A stretch of 64,000 bases of DNA from Cymbomonas tetramitiformis (GCA_001247695.2 LGRX02035127.1:1-64000), one strand, 5' to 3'. Shown: positions 1 to 10,860, counted from the stretch's first letter. Numbers and translations are program-made. Notes: generated by a model from the sequence alone, not told the origin.

Positions 1-275
1 GTCCAGGCAGTGCCATCCTTCATCCCTCATTGTGTCTTCGTTCAGCCTTCATATTGCCTTCCTTCAGCCTTCCCGGTCCAGGCAGTGCTTTCCTTCAGCC
101 TTCATGCTGATTTCGTTTAGCCTTGCCGGTCCAGGCAGTGCCTTCCTTTTGCCTTTGTTAAGCCCCCCTTCCCCCTCCCCCCCCTGTTTCAGGCAGTGCA
201 TTCCTGCAACAGGCTTCCTTCTATCTGCAGGCAGCCTTAGATCCATGTGTGGTTGGCTTTTTTGAATTGCTACAG
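1..275 (+). repeat. Intronic degenerate minisatellite (CCTTCRTTCAGCCTT family)
   Basis: Many imperfect copies of a pyrimidine-rich unit (CCTTCATTCAGCCTT, GGCAGTGCCTTCC) run up to a splice acceptor (TTGCTACAG) at 275. The same unit fills the intron at 1246-1699. It appears to be the 3' part of an intron that begins outside the window. Confidence 0.75.
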
Positions 276-2079
276 GACTATGTGGAGGCACAGTACATGA
301 AGGATTGCATCCACTGTTTGTACAATATGGTGATGCATGGGTGGTTCTTATGCCATCCTGGCGTATCATTCAAGGATAGTAGCCAACGAGCCCAAGATTC
401 AGCTAGGAAGCTTGGAGAGTTCTTGGAAGAAAACCGCCATTTCTCGGAACTTACCTCAAATCTGCACTATGTTGTATGCCATCTTTTCCAATCAGAGAAG
501 AAGGCAGGAGCGCAGGACCAGTCGCAAGGCGGCGTGATCTGTATTTGGAACGTAAGATTGGCACCCTTAACCCCTTAGTTGCCGGAGGAATTTCGGGGTT
601 TTAAAAATTCTGGTTTATTTGCAATAACTTTGGCATAAGGGTCCTGCCTCAACTTTTGAAAATAGTGTCGGAAAGGTCTTCTCAAGGCGAATCACATGCA
701 AACGTTAGAAATACATGACACTTGATACCGATGACGTGATTGTCAACTGAAAAATGTTGATGGATGTGCACATCGTTAACAATGTAAGCCCTAATATTGA
801 CCCTATACCTCCAGGTATAATCTTACCAAGTGCTCAACATGCGGTTAGGGCTACTTATATTATTAGGGGTTTGTAACACTATGACACATGTGCCCTAAAT
901 GTGACTCATTATGGTCAAGCAAGGGCCTAATATAGAGTGCGTCTGGGGAAATATTTAGAGCATCGTCGCAACATGGTTGCTCCCAAGTGCATGGCTGCAC
1001 GCGGCTCGATAAGAGCTTTTCAAAACTGTCTTCAAAAGTGAATTTGAGTTATTTATCGCCGAGAAAATCAGTTTTGAGTGTTTGATGGACATGTCCATCA
1101 GCTGGCAGCTAAGGGGTTAAGCATGGTGTTGTGTGTCGTGTGAGTGAAGAGCCCGAGAAACTACAAGAACGGAATGAGGCGGTTGTTCACGGAATCTGTG
1201 CAATGGAGCACCTATGCAAAGAACATGGCGTAGCACTCCCTGCAGGTATGCCTTTGTTCAGCCTTTACTGTGCCTTTCTTCTATATGCAGTGCTCTCGTT
1301 CAACCTTCATTCTGCAATCCTTTTGCATGCAGTGCCTTCTTTCAGCTTGAATGCTGCTTTTGTCCAGCCTACCTTTGCATACAGTGCCTTTTGTTTAGGC
1401 AGTGTCTTTGTTCAGCCTTAATTTCGCCTTCCTTCTACAGCCCGTTCCTTTATTCAGCCTTTATGCTGCCTTCTTTCAGCCTTCGTTTAGCCTTTCTGGT
1501 GTAGGCAGTGTCTTTATTAACCTAACCAGGCAGTGCCTTTGTTTAGCCTTCATTTATCCTTCCTTCAGCCTTCGTTCAAGCCTTCATTTCGTCTTCCTAT
1601 CGAAGGCAGTAGCGCCTTATGTTCAGCCTTCATGCTACCTTTCTTCAGCCTGTGCCCTCTTTCCGTGTACGCTCTCACTTTTAGTCCGGATTGATGCAGG
1701 CAACTTGCAATACATGAAGGACGAGGGCATGCCCGAAAGTTCACTACGCGCTTTGCAATACCTTGTGCCGTTGAGTGATTTTCAAGAAGAAATGGACATA
1801 GTTGGGAAAATCGCCATAGATCAAATTCTACCCAACAACGTAGATGTGGACGACTGCGAGTTCAAGGTCTATCAACGCTTAGCAATTGGTCCTAAAAATG
1901 AAATCGTGGCTTCTTCCAACAAGTTGCTACAAGTGAAGCAATCTTCCTATGTCGTTTGCCGCGACCTAGTGACTTATGGACAAGTAGCCATGATTGTGCA
2001 AGTCAGAAAACGACAAGATCATTCATTTACTCGTGGATACGTCCTACTGTGGCAGTTGGACCTTGCAATGAAGGAATGA
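276..2079 (+). CDS. 3' exons of an unidentified spliced gene, possibly transposase-derived
   Basis: Three exons join in phase: 276-551 (donor GTAAGA), 1122-1245 (donor GTATGC) and 1700-2079 (acceptor GATGCAG, stop TGA). They encode about 259 residues, and the N-terminus lies outside the window. The first exon is rich in His, Cys and aromatics (YMKDCIHCLYNMV, LHYVVCHLFQ). The last exon ends with a segment of the form YQRLAIG...SSYVVCRD...YGQVAMIVQV. This loosely recalls the C-terminal region of Tnp2-type (CACTA) transposases, where an SxYV-like stretch precedes a YGxIxxI strand. That resemblance is weak, so no function is assigned. Both large introns are built from or flanked by minisatellite DNA. 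Confidence 0.5.
552..1121 (+). other. Intron without obvious repeats
   Basis: Lies between the GTAAGA donor at 552 and an acceptor (GGGTTAAG) at 1121. AT-rich unique sequence; no ORF, RNA or repeat stands out. The acceptor is inferred mainly from matching reading phase. Confidence 0.45.
1246..1699 (+). repeat. Intron filled by the same minisatellite
   Basis: Nearly the whole intron consists of CCTTCRTTCAGCC / GGCAGTGCCTTTG units, related to 1-275. It is bounded by a GTATGC donor and a GATGCAG acceptor that connect two exons in phase. Confidence 0.75.
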
Positions 2080-2279
2080 CATGATGTAATTGCAATTTGC
2101 ACTTACCCACAAGTACCAAAATTGGTGGCCATTGCCTGTGAACGTGTGCTTGGTAGATGTGCTGTGCTGGAAAACGGAGCGGAGTTAAGAATGTGCCTGA
2201 TCCCACGTTGCATAAGCAATGACCTCAAGTTATGACAGATGAAATCTGTACAATATGTAATTACTATGTGTATGTAATT

Positions 2280-2860
2280 TGCCAACTTCCTTAAACCCTA
2301 ATTATGTACCTTCGTTGTGCTGTTATTAAGCCTTCGTAGAACCTTTATTATAACTTCGTCATTTAAGTATATAAACGAAGGTACAATGAAGGCTACCTTT
2401 AAATCACCTTCGTCAGGCCTTTATATAGGTTTTAAAGTTGGTTGCCAACTTCCTTAAACCCTAAATATTAACCTTCGTTGCGCATTTAAGTATACAAACG
2501 AAGGTACAACGAAGGTACAATGAAGGCTACCTTTAAATCACCTTCGTCAGGCCTTTATGTATGTTTTAAAGTTGGTTGCCAAGTTCCTTAAACCCTAAAT
2601 ATTAACCTTCGTTACGCCTTCGTTATGCATTTAAATATACAAACGAAGGCACAACGAAGGCTTAACGAAGGCTACCTTTAAATCACCTTCGTCAGGCCGT
2701 TATGTATGTTTTAAAGTTGGTTGCCAACTTCCTTAAACCCTAAATATTAATCTTCGTTACGCCTTCGTTGAGCCTTCGTTACGCATTCGTTACGCCTTTA
2801 TTATGCCTTCGTTACGCCTTCGTTATGTCTACATCTTACCTTCATTGAACCTTTATGAGA
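2280..2860. repeat. Tandem repeat, about 130-145 bp unit, rich in ACCTTCGTTACGCC
   Basis: Four diverged copies of a unit beginning near GCCAACTTCCTTAAACCC start around 2281, 2447, 2578 and 2724. Each contains outward-facing CCTTCGT / ACGAAGG blocks that could pair. The right end degenerates into short CCTTCGTTACG repeats. It lies just past the stop of the upstream gene and shares the CCTTCGTT motif with that gene's introns. Confidence 0.8.
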
Positions 2861-2959
2861 GCAAAATGAAAGCAGAAAAAATGACGTGAGTGATACATGG
2901 ATACTTATCGAGTTGACAGATTGGGCACTACGTTCTTGTGAGGTTATTATATATTGATA

Positions 2960-3157
2960 TGAGACATATGGTTCTCGTACCACCGTGTGCACGTGTTTGC
3001 GACACTTTTGCTACGCGACGCAACCGAACTAAATGATGATGAAGCTGATGATGAAGTAGAAGGAGGCGAAGATGCAAGAGACATCGAGACCCCGGTTACG
3101 GATATTGCGACAAGCAACGACGAAGATGGAGCTGAAGTGGAACTCGATGTCCAATAG
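2960..3157 (+). CDS. Possible terminal exon encoding an acidic tail
   Basis: An open segment encodes YHRVHVFATLLLRD followed by a long Asp/Glu-rich tail (LNDDEADDEVEGGED and so on) and ends at TAG 3155-3157. A plausible acceptor (GATATGAG) lies immediately upstream and there is no start codon, so this looks like the last exon of a plus-strand gene, or a relic of one. The composition is clearly protein-like, but no family is recognised. Confidence 0.4.
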
Positions 3158-3424
3158 AAACATGATTCGTTCAAATTAGAATATATATCGGGAATTTCTA
3201 GTAATTGAATAGCATAATAGCTAGATAGCAAGGCAAATAAAAGGCCTATGTTCAAATTGAAGCCTGCAAGTGCATATTTGCGAGACCAAATTAGTATCAT
3301 TCTTATCGATGACATTTATTTTCAAATGGATATCTATGTCGCCTGAAAGTTGTTTGCGTTTTAGTGTCTTCTTGCAGCCGAGTTATTGTTGTAGTCGTGA
3401 CGTGTTCCATGTTTTAGGAAATAA

Positions 3425-3560
3425 TAATCATAATAATAATAATAATAATAAACATTTGCGCTAGCAAAGGTGACAAAGTCCTGAGAGTGCGGTAACCCTG
3501 CGTGGCAGGCTAGTGAAAACACCAGGGGCTACTCCCTCTGCTACAGCGCGCCCACGAAAA
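3425..3560. repeat. Dispersed repeat copy 1, preceded by an (ATA)n tract
   Basis: (AATAAT)n is followed by GCTAGCAAAGGTGACAAAGT and a block ending GGGCTACTCCCTCTGCTACAG. About 130 bp recur at 12505-12640 with roughly 90% identity, again next to an (AAT)n tract. This suggests a short interspersed element whose A-rich tail is the trinucleotide tract. Class unknown. Confidence 0.65.
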
Positions 3561-4225
3561 GGTGTAACAAACACCGGCTTCTCATGGTACCGAAGCCGGG
3601 GTTTTCCAGCTAGTGACACACGTGACAGTACTCATAGTACGAGACAAAGATACATGTCGCAGAGGTATGACAGATGAGGCTATGGCAGGCCTGACAGAGA
3701 TAATATTGCAGAAGAGGAGCTGATCTTTCTGTGACAGTTACGAACAGTCACAGTCGTGGCCTCAGGAATAGTAGTTTGTTAAATGTTGGCTGAGTTGTCT
3801 TCGCGCGCTCAGAGCTTATTGGCTGTCCGTACCGGACAGGAGATTGTATTACCCATAAATGGTGACAGATGTGATGACCGTTACGAGACTGTCACGAGAT
3901 CGTTACAGTTCGACCGCTAAATACTCCTGTGCTCGGCAAACTGACTAGTGGACTCATTATTGTTTTGCCTTCGCAACAGCTTGGTGCCGTAGCTTGTGCC
4001 TGAATGCTCAGACTGCGAAAACAGACTCCATTCAAATTTTGATATATCTTATACTAGCATTTTATTACTGACATGTCTTATTGACTCTACTGGTTGTATT
4101 CGTCTATCATTTTCAAAACAATAATGTCCTGCGCGGAGCGGCTTTTTATTTCAGTGCTAATCCGTGCGTGAGTGGCGGTCTGCGAGAACTGCTGCTTGCC
4201 TTGTCCTAGCGAATCCGTGAGAATA
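3561..4225. other. No gene seen
   Basis: About 660 bp of mixed-composition sequence with several ACAG/TGACAG-type short direct repeats (for example around 3604-3680 and 3850-3910). No long ORF, splice-consistent exon or element terminus could be supported. Confidence 0.4.
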
Positions 4226-4234
4226 GAAGCGAAT

Positions 4235-4592
4235 CCAGGAGCATACTCTGCACTGGACAAGCTTTCTTTCTTACCTGATTCACTGGGTCGGTTGACGATA
4301 CGTGCGGCGGCGGCTTATTTACGAATCAGCAAATATGGTGCAGCCTATGGGGAGTGGAATATTAGTAGCTAATGTGCTTAGGAATCCTCTTATCGGGGGA
4401 ACCCAGGAGCATACTCTGCACTGGGGAAACCTGATAGAGGTGACCTCTGTACTAATTAGCGTGGACATCCAACAACAGTCCTCTTTTGGCAAGGCGACTG
4501 GTTCTTCAGCTGGGTGGAGTTACAAGCATGCGAGCAGCTGTACTTTTTGGTTGGGTGTTTTCTTGCGAATCCAGGAGCATACTCTGCACTGG
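4235..4592 (+). repeat. Three copies of a 22-mer at exact 168-bp spacing
   Basis: The core GGAGCATACTCTGCACTGG, preceded by CCA or the same bases, occurs at 4235-4256, 4403-4424 and 4571-4592. Successive starts differ by exactly 168 bp, yet the sequence between the copies is almost unrelated. The third copy lies about 50 bp upstream of the integrase relic. Confidence 0.75.
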
Positions 4593-4644
4593 AGGAGCCT
4601 GATTACCTCTTCTTCTTCAGTGTTGTTCATTTCTTTCTGGATTG

Positions 4645-5345
4645 AGACACACCAAGAAGCTTTTGTGGCAGCGTCACTGGTGGGCTGACCTAAGAAAGGA
4701 CGTGGAGGCAGTAGTGACACAGTGCGAGACTTGCCGGAGGGTCAAGACACACTATGCTAAGGAGGAGGCACATCTGACGCCCTGGAGATCAAATCGTTTA
4801 TGTACCGCTGGTCACTGGACTTGGCGTGGCCCACACGAAGAGTCACCAAGAGTGGTAATTCCAGAGTACTGATCATGACCGAGCATTGCACCAGGTTCAT
4901 CGTGTGTGTGCCCATTCCTGACAAGGAGGCAGCAACCATTGCAGCCGCTTTCCGCAATCATGTACTGTCAGTGTTCGGGGCACCTGCAGAGTGTCTGATG
5001 GATGGTGGGACTGAGTTCCAAGGGGAATTCGCGCAATTGTGTCGAGACTGATTGATTGACCGCAGAGTTACCTCTCCTGACTCGCCCATAGGCAATGGCT
5101 TGACGGAGCGCGTCGTCAGAACGATCAAGTTTTGCTTCAAGAAGATAGCGGTGGACAAAGGTTTGGGCTATGAGGGGATGAACTACTCTGGTCTTTGGTG
5201 CTCAGCTACAATGCAGCCAAGCAGGAATCCACAGGGGTGGCTCCATTCACATTGTTATTTGCACAGGAGGCAACGGTGCCGCCTGACTTGAAAGACTCAC
5301 CCAGCCTGGACTTTTCGGAACGAGTTGAGGATGAGAAGGACTCCA
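4645..5345 (+). pseudogene. Decayed Ty3/Gypsy integrase fragment
   Basis: Joined across frames, the segment reads as an integrase. A zinc-binding half is visible as WWADLRKDVEAVVTQCETC. The core has TEHCTRFIVCVPIPDKEA, the FGAPAECLMDGGTEFQG stretch carrying the second Asp, and SPIGNGLTERVVRTIK carrying the Glu. Family knowledge: this layout (HHCC, then DDE) is that of retroviral-type integrase. The frame is broken by at least two shifts and an in-frame TGA near 5049, so it is dead. No LTRs were found around it; it is a fragment of a larger, lost element. Confidence 0.75.
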
Positions 5346-5355
5346 GAGCAAGGAT

Positions 5356-5740
5356 GGTAATCGATTAGTCGAGGAATTATGATTAATCGATTTAATAGTG
5401 TATACACCTATCGAATCGATTTCCCCGATCGAGAATTACCAATCAAATAGGTTTGCGATTCGTGACAAATTACAATCGAATCGGTTTCTACTCTGAACTA
5501 ATTATAAACCGTATAGGTTTGGAGCGTGGGCCTAATTAGAACCGAATCGGTTTCCAGCGTGGACTAATCACTAATCGGATAGGTTGTGAGAAATCGCATA
5601 CCGCAATCGAATCGGTTATCGTGGGCAATAATCGGCAATGGAATCGGTTTTTAAAATTCCACGGCATAATCACATATACACTATTAATCGGATTGGTTGC
5701 CCGCAAAAAGTGAAAAACCGGTTAGGTCGCCACGGTGCAC
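5356..5740. repeat. Cluster of AATCGAATCGGTTT-type short repeats
   Basis: At least eight variants of (A)ATCGAATCGGTTT or its near-complement occur every 30-60 bp in an AT-rich block. Such clustered short motifs are typical of subterminal regions of hAT-like DNA transposons. No terminal inverted repeat pair was found to prove that here. Confidence 0.6.
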
Positions 5741-5903
5741 ACTCTGATCGACGACTCGTAGAGTGCCCATGCCCTGATATTGCGCTGTCCGATATTTTGG
5801 TCAAATTTTGAAATTTTGAAATGCTTCACCACCGACCAGCACCACCATGCTGAAGACTATAATAAAGCACACGAGCCCCAACAAAGTCCATTAGTCCCCA
5901 GTC

Positions 5904-6584
5904 ATGGGCGGTAGCGGTAAGCGGGCAGCCAAGAAAAGCAAACCTTTGACTAATAGTAGCAGGCTGCCACCCATTGGCAAGGGGCCGATCAAGCGCACGC
6001 CCAATCACGAATTTGATCATCGCGGTAACGCGGATGATATCTACGATGTTGAGAGTATTTTAGCGGAGCGATTGTCTAAAGTAGGCGATCGCACGGTTGA
6101 GGAGTGGCTCATCCGGTGGAAAGGGTACAGTCAAGCGCACGACACTTGGGAGCCGATCGAGAACCTAGCCGGTCTGGAGGACGACATAGCCACCTTTAGA
6201 AACGAGCGCTCTCAGCTGGAACCACTGAAGCTCGGCAAACGCAGACGCAAAACCCCTGTCAACGACCTCACCCATGTTGTAGTTGTTGCCGCCGCCAGTA
6301 GCGCTGCGCCTGGAAATACTCACCAGTCCGCTAACAATGCCGTTGGTAGCGATGAAGATGATGATGAGCCAGAAGAGATCCTTCGACCTGCCAATCGAGG
6401 TCGTAGGGCAGGTGACATAGGCTTGAGCAGAAGGTGGCAGCAAGATATCTCATCCAAAATCAACTCATTTTTGACGTGGAATCCAGTTTTTTCGGTTGTC
6501 CTATCGTTAAAGTGTCAACATCATCCCGCTCGACTCACATTCAACAATTTTTCTGAGCCCCATCGTCGCACCTGCTCGAGATAG
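5904..6584 (+). CDS. Stand-alone chromodomain protein
   Basis: An ATG-initiated ORF of 226 codons. Residues 1-35 are basic. Residues about 45-100 form a chromodomain: YDVESILAERL, then EEWLIRWKGYSQAHDTWEP and ENLAGLEDDIATF. The aromatic-cage positions (Tyr at the start, Trp in LIRWKGY, and the Trp of DTWEP) are present. Known role: chromodomains bind methylated histone tails, in HP1-type proteins and at the C-terminus of Ty3 chromoviral integrases. A serine/acidic stretch follows. The last 50 residues look non-coding, so the true 3' end is probably spliced or truncated. No integrase precedes it in frame, though a dead integrase lies 560 bp upstream; it could be a detached retrotransposon domain or a small host gene. 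Confidence 0.65.
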   Translation: MGGSGKRAAKKSKPLTNSSRLPPIGKGPIKRTPNHEFDHRGNADDIYDVESILAERLSKVGDRTVEEWLIRWKGYSQAHDTWEPIENLAGLEDDIATFRNERSQLEPLKLGKRRRKTPVNDLTHVVVVAAASSAAPGNTHQSANNAVGSDEDDDEPEEILRPANRGRRAGDIGLSRRWQQDISSKINSFLTWNPVFSVVLSLKCQHHPARLTFNNFSEPHRRTCSR

Positions 6585-8064
6585 CCAAGTCCTCATTTCC
6601 CACCCCTCAGCCTCGCAGGGAAGCTCAGACTCCCCCACGCATTTGACCACCCAATCAACCCGAGCGCAATCCACCCCCCACCTTATATATCACTCGTGCA
6701 TGACCCAATGCATCTTAGGGAATCGATGGTACCCACCCTAACGAAGAAGGAAGAACACGCCACTCAGCGCTGATTCCACGGGGTACTATCTTCCCCATCA
6801 TATAATGGGGAAGTCATCATGCTTGATAGCCCCGTGACAATATATTCTTCATCAATGTGATAGGTCGAACCAAGCTGGAACAACTTGCCTTGCAACTTGC
6901 ATTGTCTATATAGGCGTTTGCCTAGATCTGTACGCAACTTGCCTCGGCCAGCCGACATTCTTAAAGTATTAGTAACAATACTATGTAAACACTGTAAGGA
7001 CAAAACACGGTCGGCTTCCATTTCAATCGATGAAGAGGTTGATTAGTTTGCTCTTGAAGACAACGGTACGCTTGCAAGAACTGAGCATTGTTGTAGCATA
7101 CACAGGAAGTCAAATGTAACGATAATTGGCTCTGATTAAGTTGAGTCAAGGTTGCGACCGGAGGAGGAGCCACAAGATCTTGAAAGCCTATTGGACCATG
7201 GTGATGGATATTAAAGTCCCATGGATGAAGTGAAAGTATGTCTCTAGCATTAAACCACTGTAGCTTTTAAACCTAAGTTAGTAACGAAAGGGAGCTTTGA
7301 CACATATGATACATATGATGAGCTTGGGCACCTTCAACGTTAAAGTGGCAACGACGATCTGGGGCGGACATGGTTTCTACTGATCACGTGAGTATCGATT
7401 CTTTCCCAGAAAAATTTCGCGGATTGTCTGTAGCGCGTGGCGCTTGAAAGATGAACGACTCCGGTGCCTAAAATTTGAAGTGCAGGTGTCTTACAAGTAA
7501 GTCGATTAATGCACTTTCCGCACGTAAGAGTTTGTAAGAAATACTTATTTATGGCTTCTGCAGCCATACCCGGTGGTGACGACTCCGCTATTAGTCTGAC
7601 GCACCTCCCGATTGATGGCAGCCCGACGGTGCGTTAGGATGATGCTATGCTTCTGAAAGCTTGCACGACGCGCAGTGGACTAAGATCCCTACAAACCTTG
7701 CAAGTTGCGAACGACCAAGTGCGGTCGAGTTTTCAAAGAGCACGCATTATTTAAAGGAAGCATGACTGTATGCATGGAGAGAGCAAGTACCTGAGGAAAT
7801 AAGAACTTACAGTCTAGTTAAATAGATAGCAAACAAGTTCATACGGGCACCGTGCAAGCATGCGTAAAACGGGCTGCGCGGAAAATAATAAAACTAGTTT
7901 ATTACAATCGTTTATTACAATCGTTGCTGAAAATGCCTACGACAGCACCCAACAGACCACCCTCCTTGATAGCCCTTTCGCTTTTGGGCGTTTCGGCTGA
8001 GATACTTAGTAGTTTCTAAGCTTGGGCGGGACGTCCCAGTAGCTGCCCGTCATCTCAGAGTCCC
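6585..8064. other. No gene seen
   Basis: About 1.5 kb with only short ORFs of atypical composition. No repeat array, terminus or RNA gene could be supported. A purine/pyrimidine-skewed stretch (CCACCCCTCAGCC and similar) lies at 6600-6690. Confidence 0.4.
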
Positions 8065-8319
8065 TCAGTCAAACAACGTCATCCGTAGACTGTCTTTTCC
8101 GAAAGCCAGTGCCAGGTCCATGACGGTTAATGACGGGTCTAGGTTTTCGCCATTACAACTGGCTTGCCCTTTTCCATATCTTGTAAGGATATCTTGAACA
8201 GTGGTCGTCCCGCGAAAACGAACATCTTTGCGGTCAAGTACGACCTTGAAAGATGGGCATGCGGTCGGCAGCACACTACCCCCACTGTCTACGGTGTCCA
8301 TGTCTGATGGTTTTGGCAA
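8065..8319 (-). CDS. Small hypothetical ORF next to the hAT insertion
   Basis: A minus-strand ORF of about 78 codons from an ATG at 8299-8301; the frame is open further upstream to the hAT boundary at 8366. It contains FKVVLDRKDVRFRGTTTVQD and SLTVMDLALAFGKDSLRM, with beta-strand-like alternation that loosely recalls a ubiquitin-like fold. That is only an impression. The hAT target site (8359-8366) sits about 60 bp upstream of the ATG, so the insertion probably separated this ORF from its promoter or upstream exons, which would lie beyond 21261. Confidence 0.35.
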   Translation of the reverse strand: MPKPSDMDTVDSGGSVLPTACPSFKVVLDRKDVRFRGTTTVQDILTRYGKGQASCNGENLDPSLTVMDLALAFGKDSLRMTLFD

Positions 8320-8358
8320 CCAGTGAGGTGCTATCGGAGAAAAACAGTTGCACGGGAC

Positions 8359-8366
8359 GTTAACAA
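8359..8366. repeat. Left target-site duplication of the hAT element (GTTAACAA)
   Basis: GTTAACAA directly precedes the CAGAGGTG terminus and recurs at 21254-21261 directly after the right terminus. Eight-bp TSDs are the hallmark of hAT insertion. Confidence 0.93.
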
Positions 8367-8610
8367 CAGAGGTGTGCCCTTATCGGGGATTATTAAGATA
8401 ACCATTATGGTTATATAACCGTAACTTTTTTGTGAAATAACCGTTATTTCCTCGGTTATATAACGGAGGAAATAACCGCACCAGTTATAGTTATATATGG
8501 GTTATATAACCGATATTAGATATATATCCGATATCGGTTATATAACCGATATCGGTTATATACCCGGAGAATCGGTTATATAACCGGATAATTTGGAGGG
8601 TTTTGGAGGG
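8367..8610. repeat. Left subterminal region of hAT: palindromic GGTTATATAACCG repeats
   Basis: After the terminal repeat, at least six copies of GGTTATATAACC or close variants are spaced 10-30 bp apart, several combined with CGATATCG. The same motif is clustered at 20981-21245. These are candidate transposase-binding sites and can form short cruciforms. Confidence 0.8.
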
Positions 8611-8818
8611 AATTTGGAGGGGCAGAAAAGTTTGGAGATTTTTTGGTCCATTCCTGCTCGGCATTCCTAGCAGTTCCTGCAGTTGGGTTTCCAGATCACT
8701 TTTTCGGGTATTGTACACGACTATTGCACAGTGATGTATCGTGGGATATCATAACTCTATGACGGTCCACCACCCAGAATTGGTGGGACGACAGGTAGGG
8801 TGCAGTTGGCGTGCTGTA

Positions 8819-9038
8819 GCGGCGTGTAGCTCGATGGCCAAGGCAAGATGCATGGTGGGGATGACGAAGGACATCGGGTGGGATGTGGGGCTACCGCGCC
8901 TTGCCACATGGAGGCTCGGCACACCCCTAATTCTAGTGCAAAAGGTTGTTGATGTAGACTGTGGTAGGTGGGGGCATTAGCGGCGTGTAGCTCGATGGCC
9001 AAGGCAAGATGCATGGTGGGGATGACGAAGGACATCAG
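8819..9038. repeat. 161-bp tandem duplication; second copy split by the TRIM element
   Basis: The unit starting GCGGCGTGTAGCTCGATGG at 8819 repeats at 8980. The second copy is interrupted at 9038 by the LTR element and resumes at 10638 (GTGGGATGTGGGGCTACCGC). The duplication therefore predates the LTR insertion. Confidence 0.85.
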
Positions 9039-10632
9039 TGATGTGAGATGAGACTTTCAGCCCCCCCCATAAGGTGGGGGGCAGTCACACTCTCTCTGAT
9101 CACCCCTTGACCCGAGGCGCCACGTCAGCTTGCTTCCGCCAGTTCGTTCCGCGATAATAAAACCCCAAAGTTATTTTATTATCTCATCTTAGTCTGCAGT
9201 GTATCACGGTGTCACACCCTGTAAGTGCTTCCGCCAGCCTAATATATATATCATATATTAGCCTTTTCTGTCAGGTTATCGGTCCACCATCTTTGGTGTG
9301 GCATCCGTTTTCTCGGCTACTTTGATCACGCACGTAACCCGCACGTAACCCGCACGTAACCCGCACGTAACCCGCACGTAACCCGCACGTAACCGCACGT
9401 ACTCAGCGCGTAATCCGCACGTACCTTTCGTCTTGGCACGACCTTAGTTTTCGTCTTTCTTTTATATTGCGCGTACCTACAAGCTCATCAACTTTGACAA
9501 CTTCGCTTTGGACTCTGGCCAGCAGCGCCTTCGCTGCAGGAAAATCCGCTTTTCGCACGACTATTTTGACCTCGCCACCGTTTTCCTCGTCAAATTCTAC
9601 CCAGGATTGACGTTTTCATCGGCTGGTTTGGTTAATTTTACCGAATTTTACGTTTTCCACCCATACCCAAACTCCTTGGGTTGCAGATTTCTGCAGCTCA
9701 CGGTTCATGGCTTCGGCGCGTCGGAGTGCGCGCATGGCCGCAGTTCAAACGGCGCTTGAACTACTTCAACAACGACAATTTACCACTGGCTACGGTCTGG
9801 TGGTGCTTGGTGGTGCTTATGCACCAAGCACGAACGTGAACACCGGCGTTGCCAACGACATCGACAGCGAGAACTTTGACTTGGCCGTTCTCACCACTCC
9901 TCGCATTTTGCGACCTCGGCCATCTTGCCCTCCCTGCGCCGTGGCATTTTCTCTGGTGGTGCTAGGCTACTTTCTAGAGTGGCCTCGCACAGGGGTGGGA
10001 TGACGTATCCCATTTTGACTGGTGTTGGACCTTAGCATCATCGAGGACGCCGCCGCCAGTTAAGCCTTGCTTGCTTAGTGATTTTGGCAGCCTACCCCGT
10101 GGGAGTAGTGATCCCCACGGCACATGCATGGGCGTATGCCCCTAGCCCATCTGGTTACCACCTTTCATGGGTTCACGGCCTCTCGCCGATGACGCAATCG
10201 ACCCGCCACCAGACGCATCACGGTCTGGTGGTGTGCAACACTACGACAGACAGACACTTGCAATGAACGGCTCTAGCTTGTAGTGCAGTAGTTTCGGACT
10301 ATAAGAGGTCCCATTGGGCCTGTAACTGCTGCCTATTTTTGCCTAGGGTTTAGGTTTGGGATGTTGTGGCACCTCACGCCTTCGGGGTGAGGTGGTGTGA
10401 TGTGAGATGAGACTTTCAGCCCCCCCCATAAGGTGGGGGGCAGTCACACTCTCTCTGATCACCCCTTGACCCGAGGTGCCACGTCAGCTTGCTTCCGCCA
10501 GTTCGTTCCGCGATAATAAAACCCCAAAGTTATTTTATTATCTCATCTTAGTCTGCAGTGTATCACGGTGTCACACCCTGTAAGTGCTTCCGCCAGCCTA
10601 ATATATATATCATATATTAGCCTTTTCTGTCA
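9039..10632. mobile_element. TRIM-like short LTR retrotransposon (1594 bp)
   Basis: Two 235-bp direct repeats (9039-9273 and 10398-10632) begin TGATGTGAG, end TTTCTGTCA and are almost identical. The flanks carry the 5-bp TSD ATCAG at 9034-9038 and 10633-10637. The 1.1-kb interior has no protease, reverse transcriptase or integrase signature, only weak ORFs (for example 9707-10003), so it must depend on proteins from another element. A C-rich/G-rich inverted block near the LTR start could form a hairpin. No convincing primer-binding site is visible next to 9273, so orientation is undecided. Confidence 0.88.
9329..9420 (+). repeat. CGCACGTAAC 10-11 bp tandem repeat
   Basis: Seven to nine copies of (C)CGCACGTAAC in the TRIM interior. 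It is a simple tandem expansion and is not coding. Confidence 0.85.
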
Positions 10633-10860
10633 ATCAGGTGGGATGTGGGGCTACCGCGCCTTGCCACATGGAGGCTCGGCGCACCCCTAATTCTAGTGCA
10701 AAAGGTTGTTGATGTAGACTGTGGTAGGTGGGGGGCATTGGAGGGGGTGTGGCCCGAGCATGGTTGCGCTGACGGAGCAGGGCGTAGCGAGCGAACCGCT
10801 TCGATTCGTGCGGCGCGCGAGGTGTCCCAACACACTAGAAGAGTGGCGAAATAATACTTT

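Noticed and set aside
8065..8319. Ubiquitin-like gene
   Set aside because: Only a vague strand pattern supports it, with no conserved motif; kept as hypothetical.
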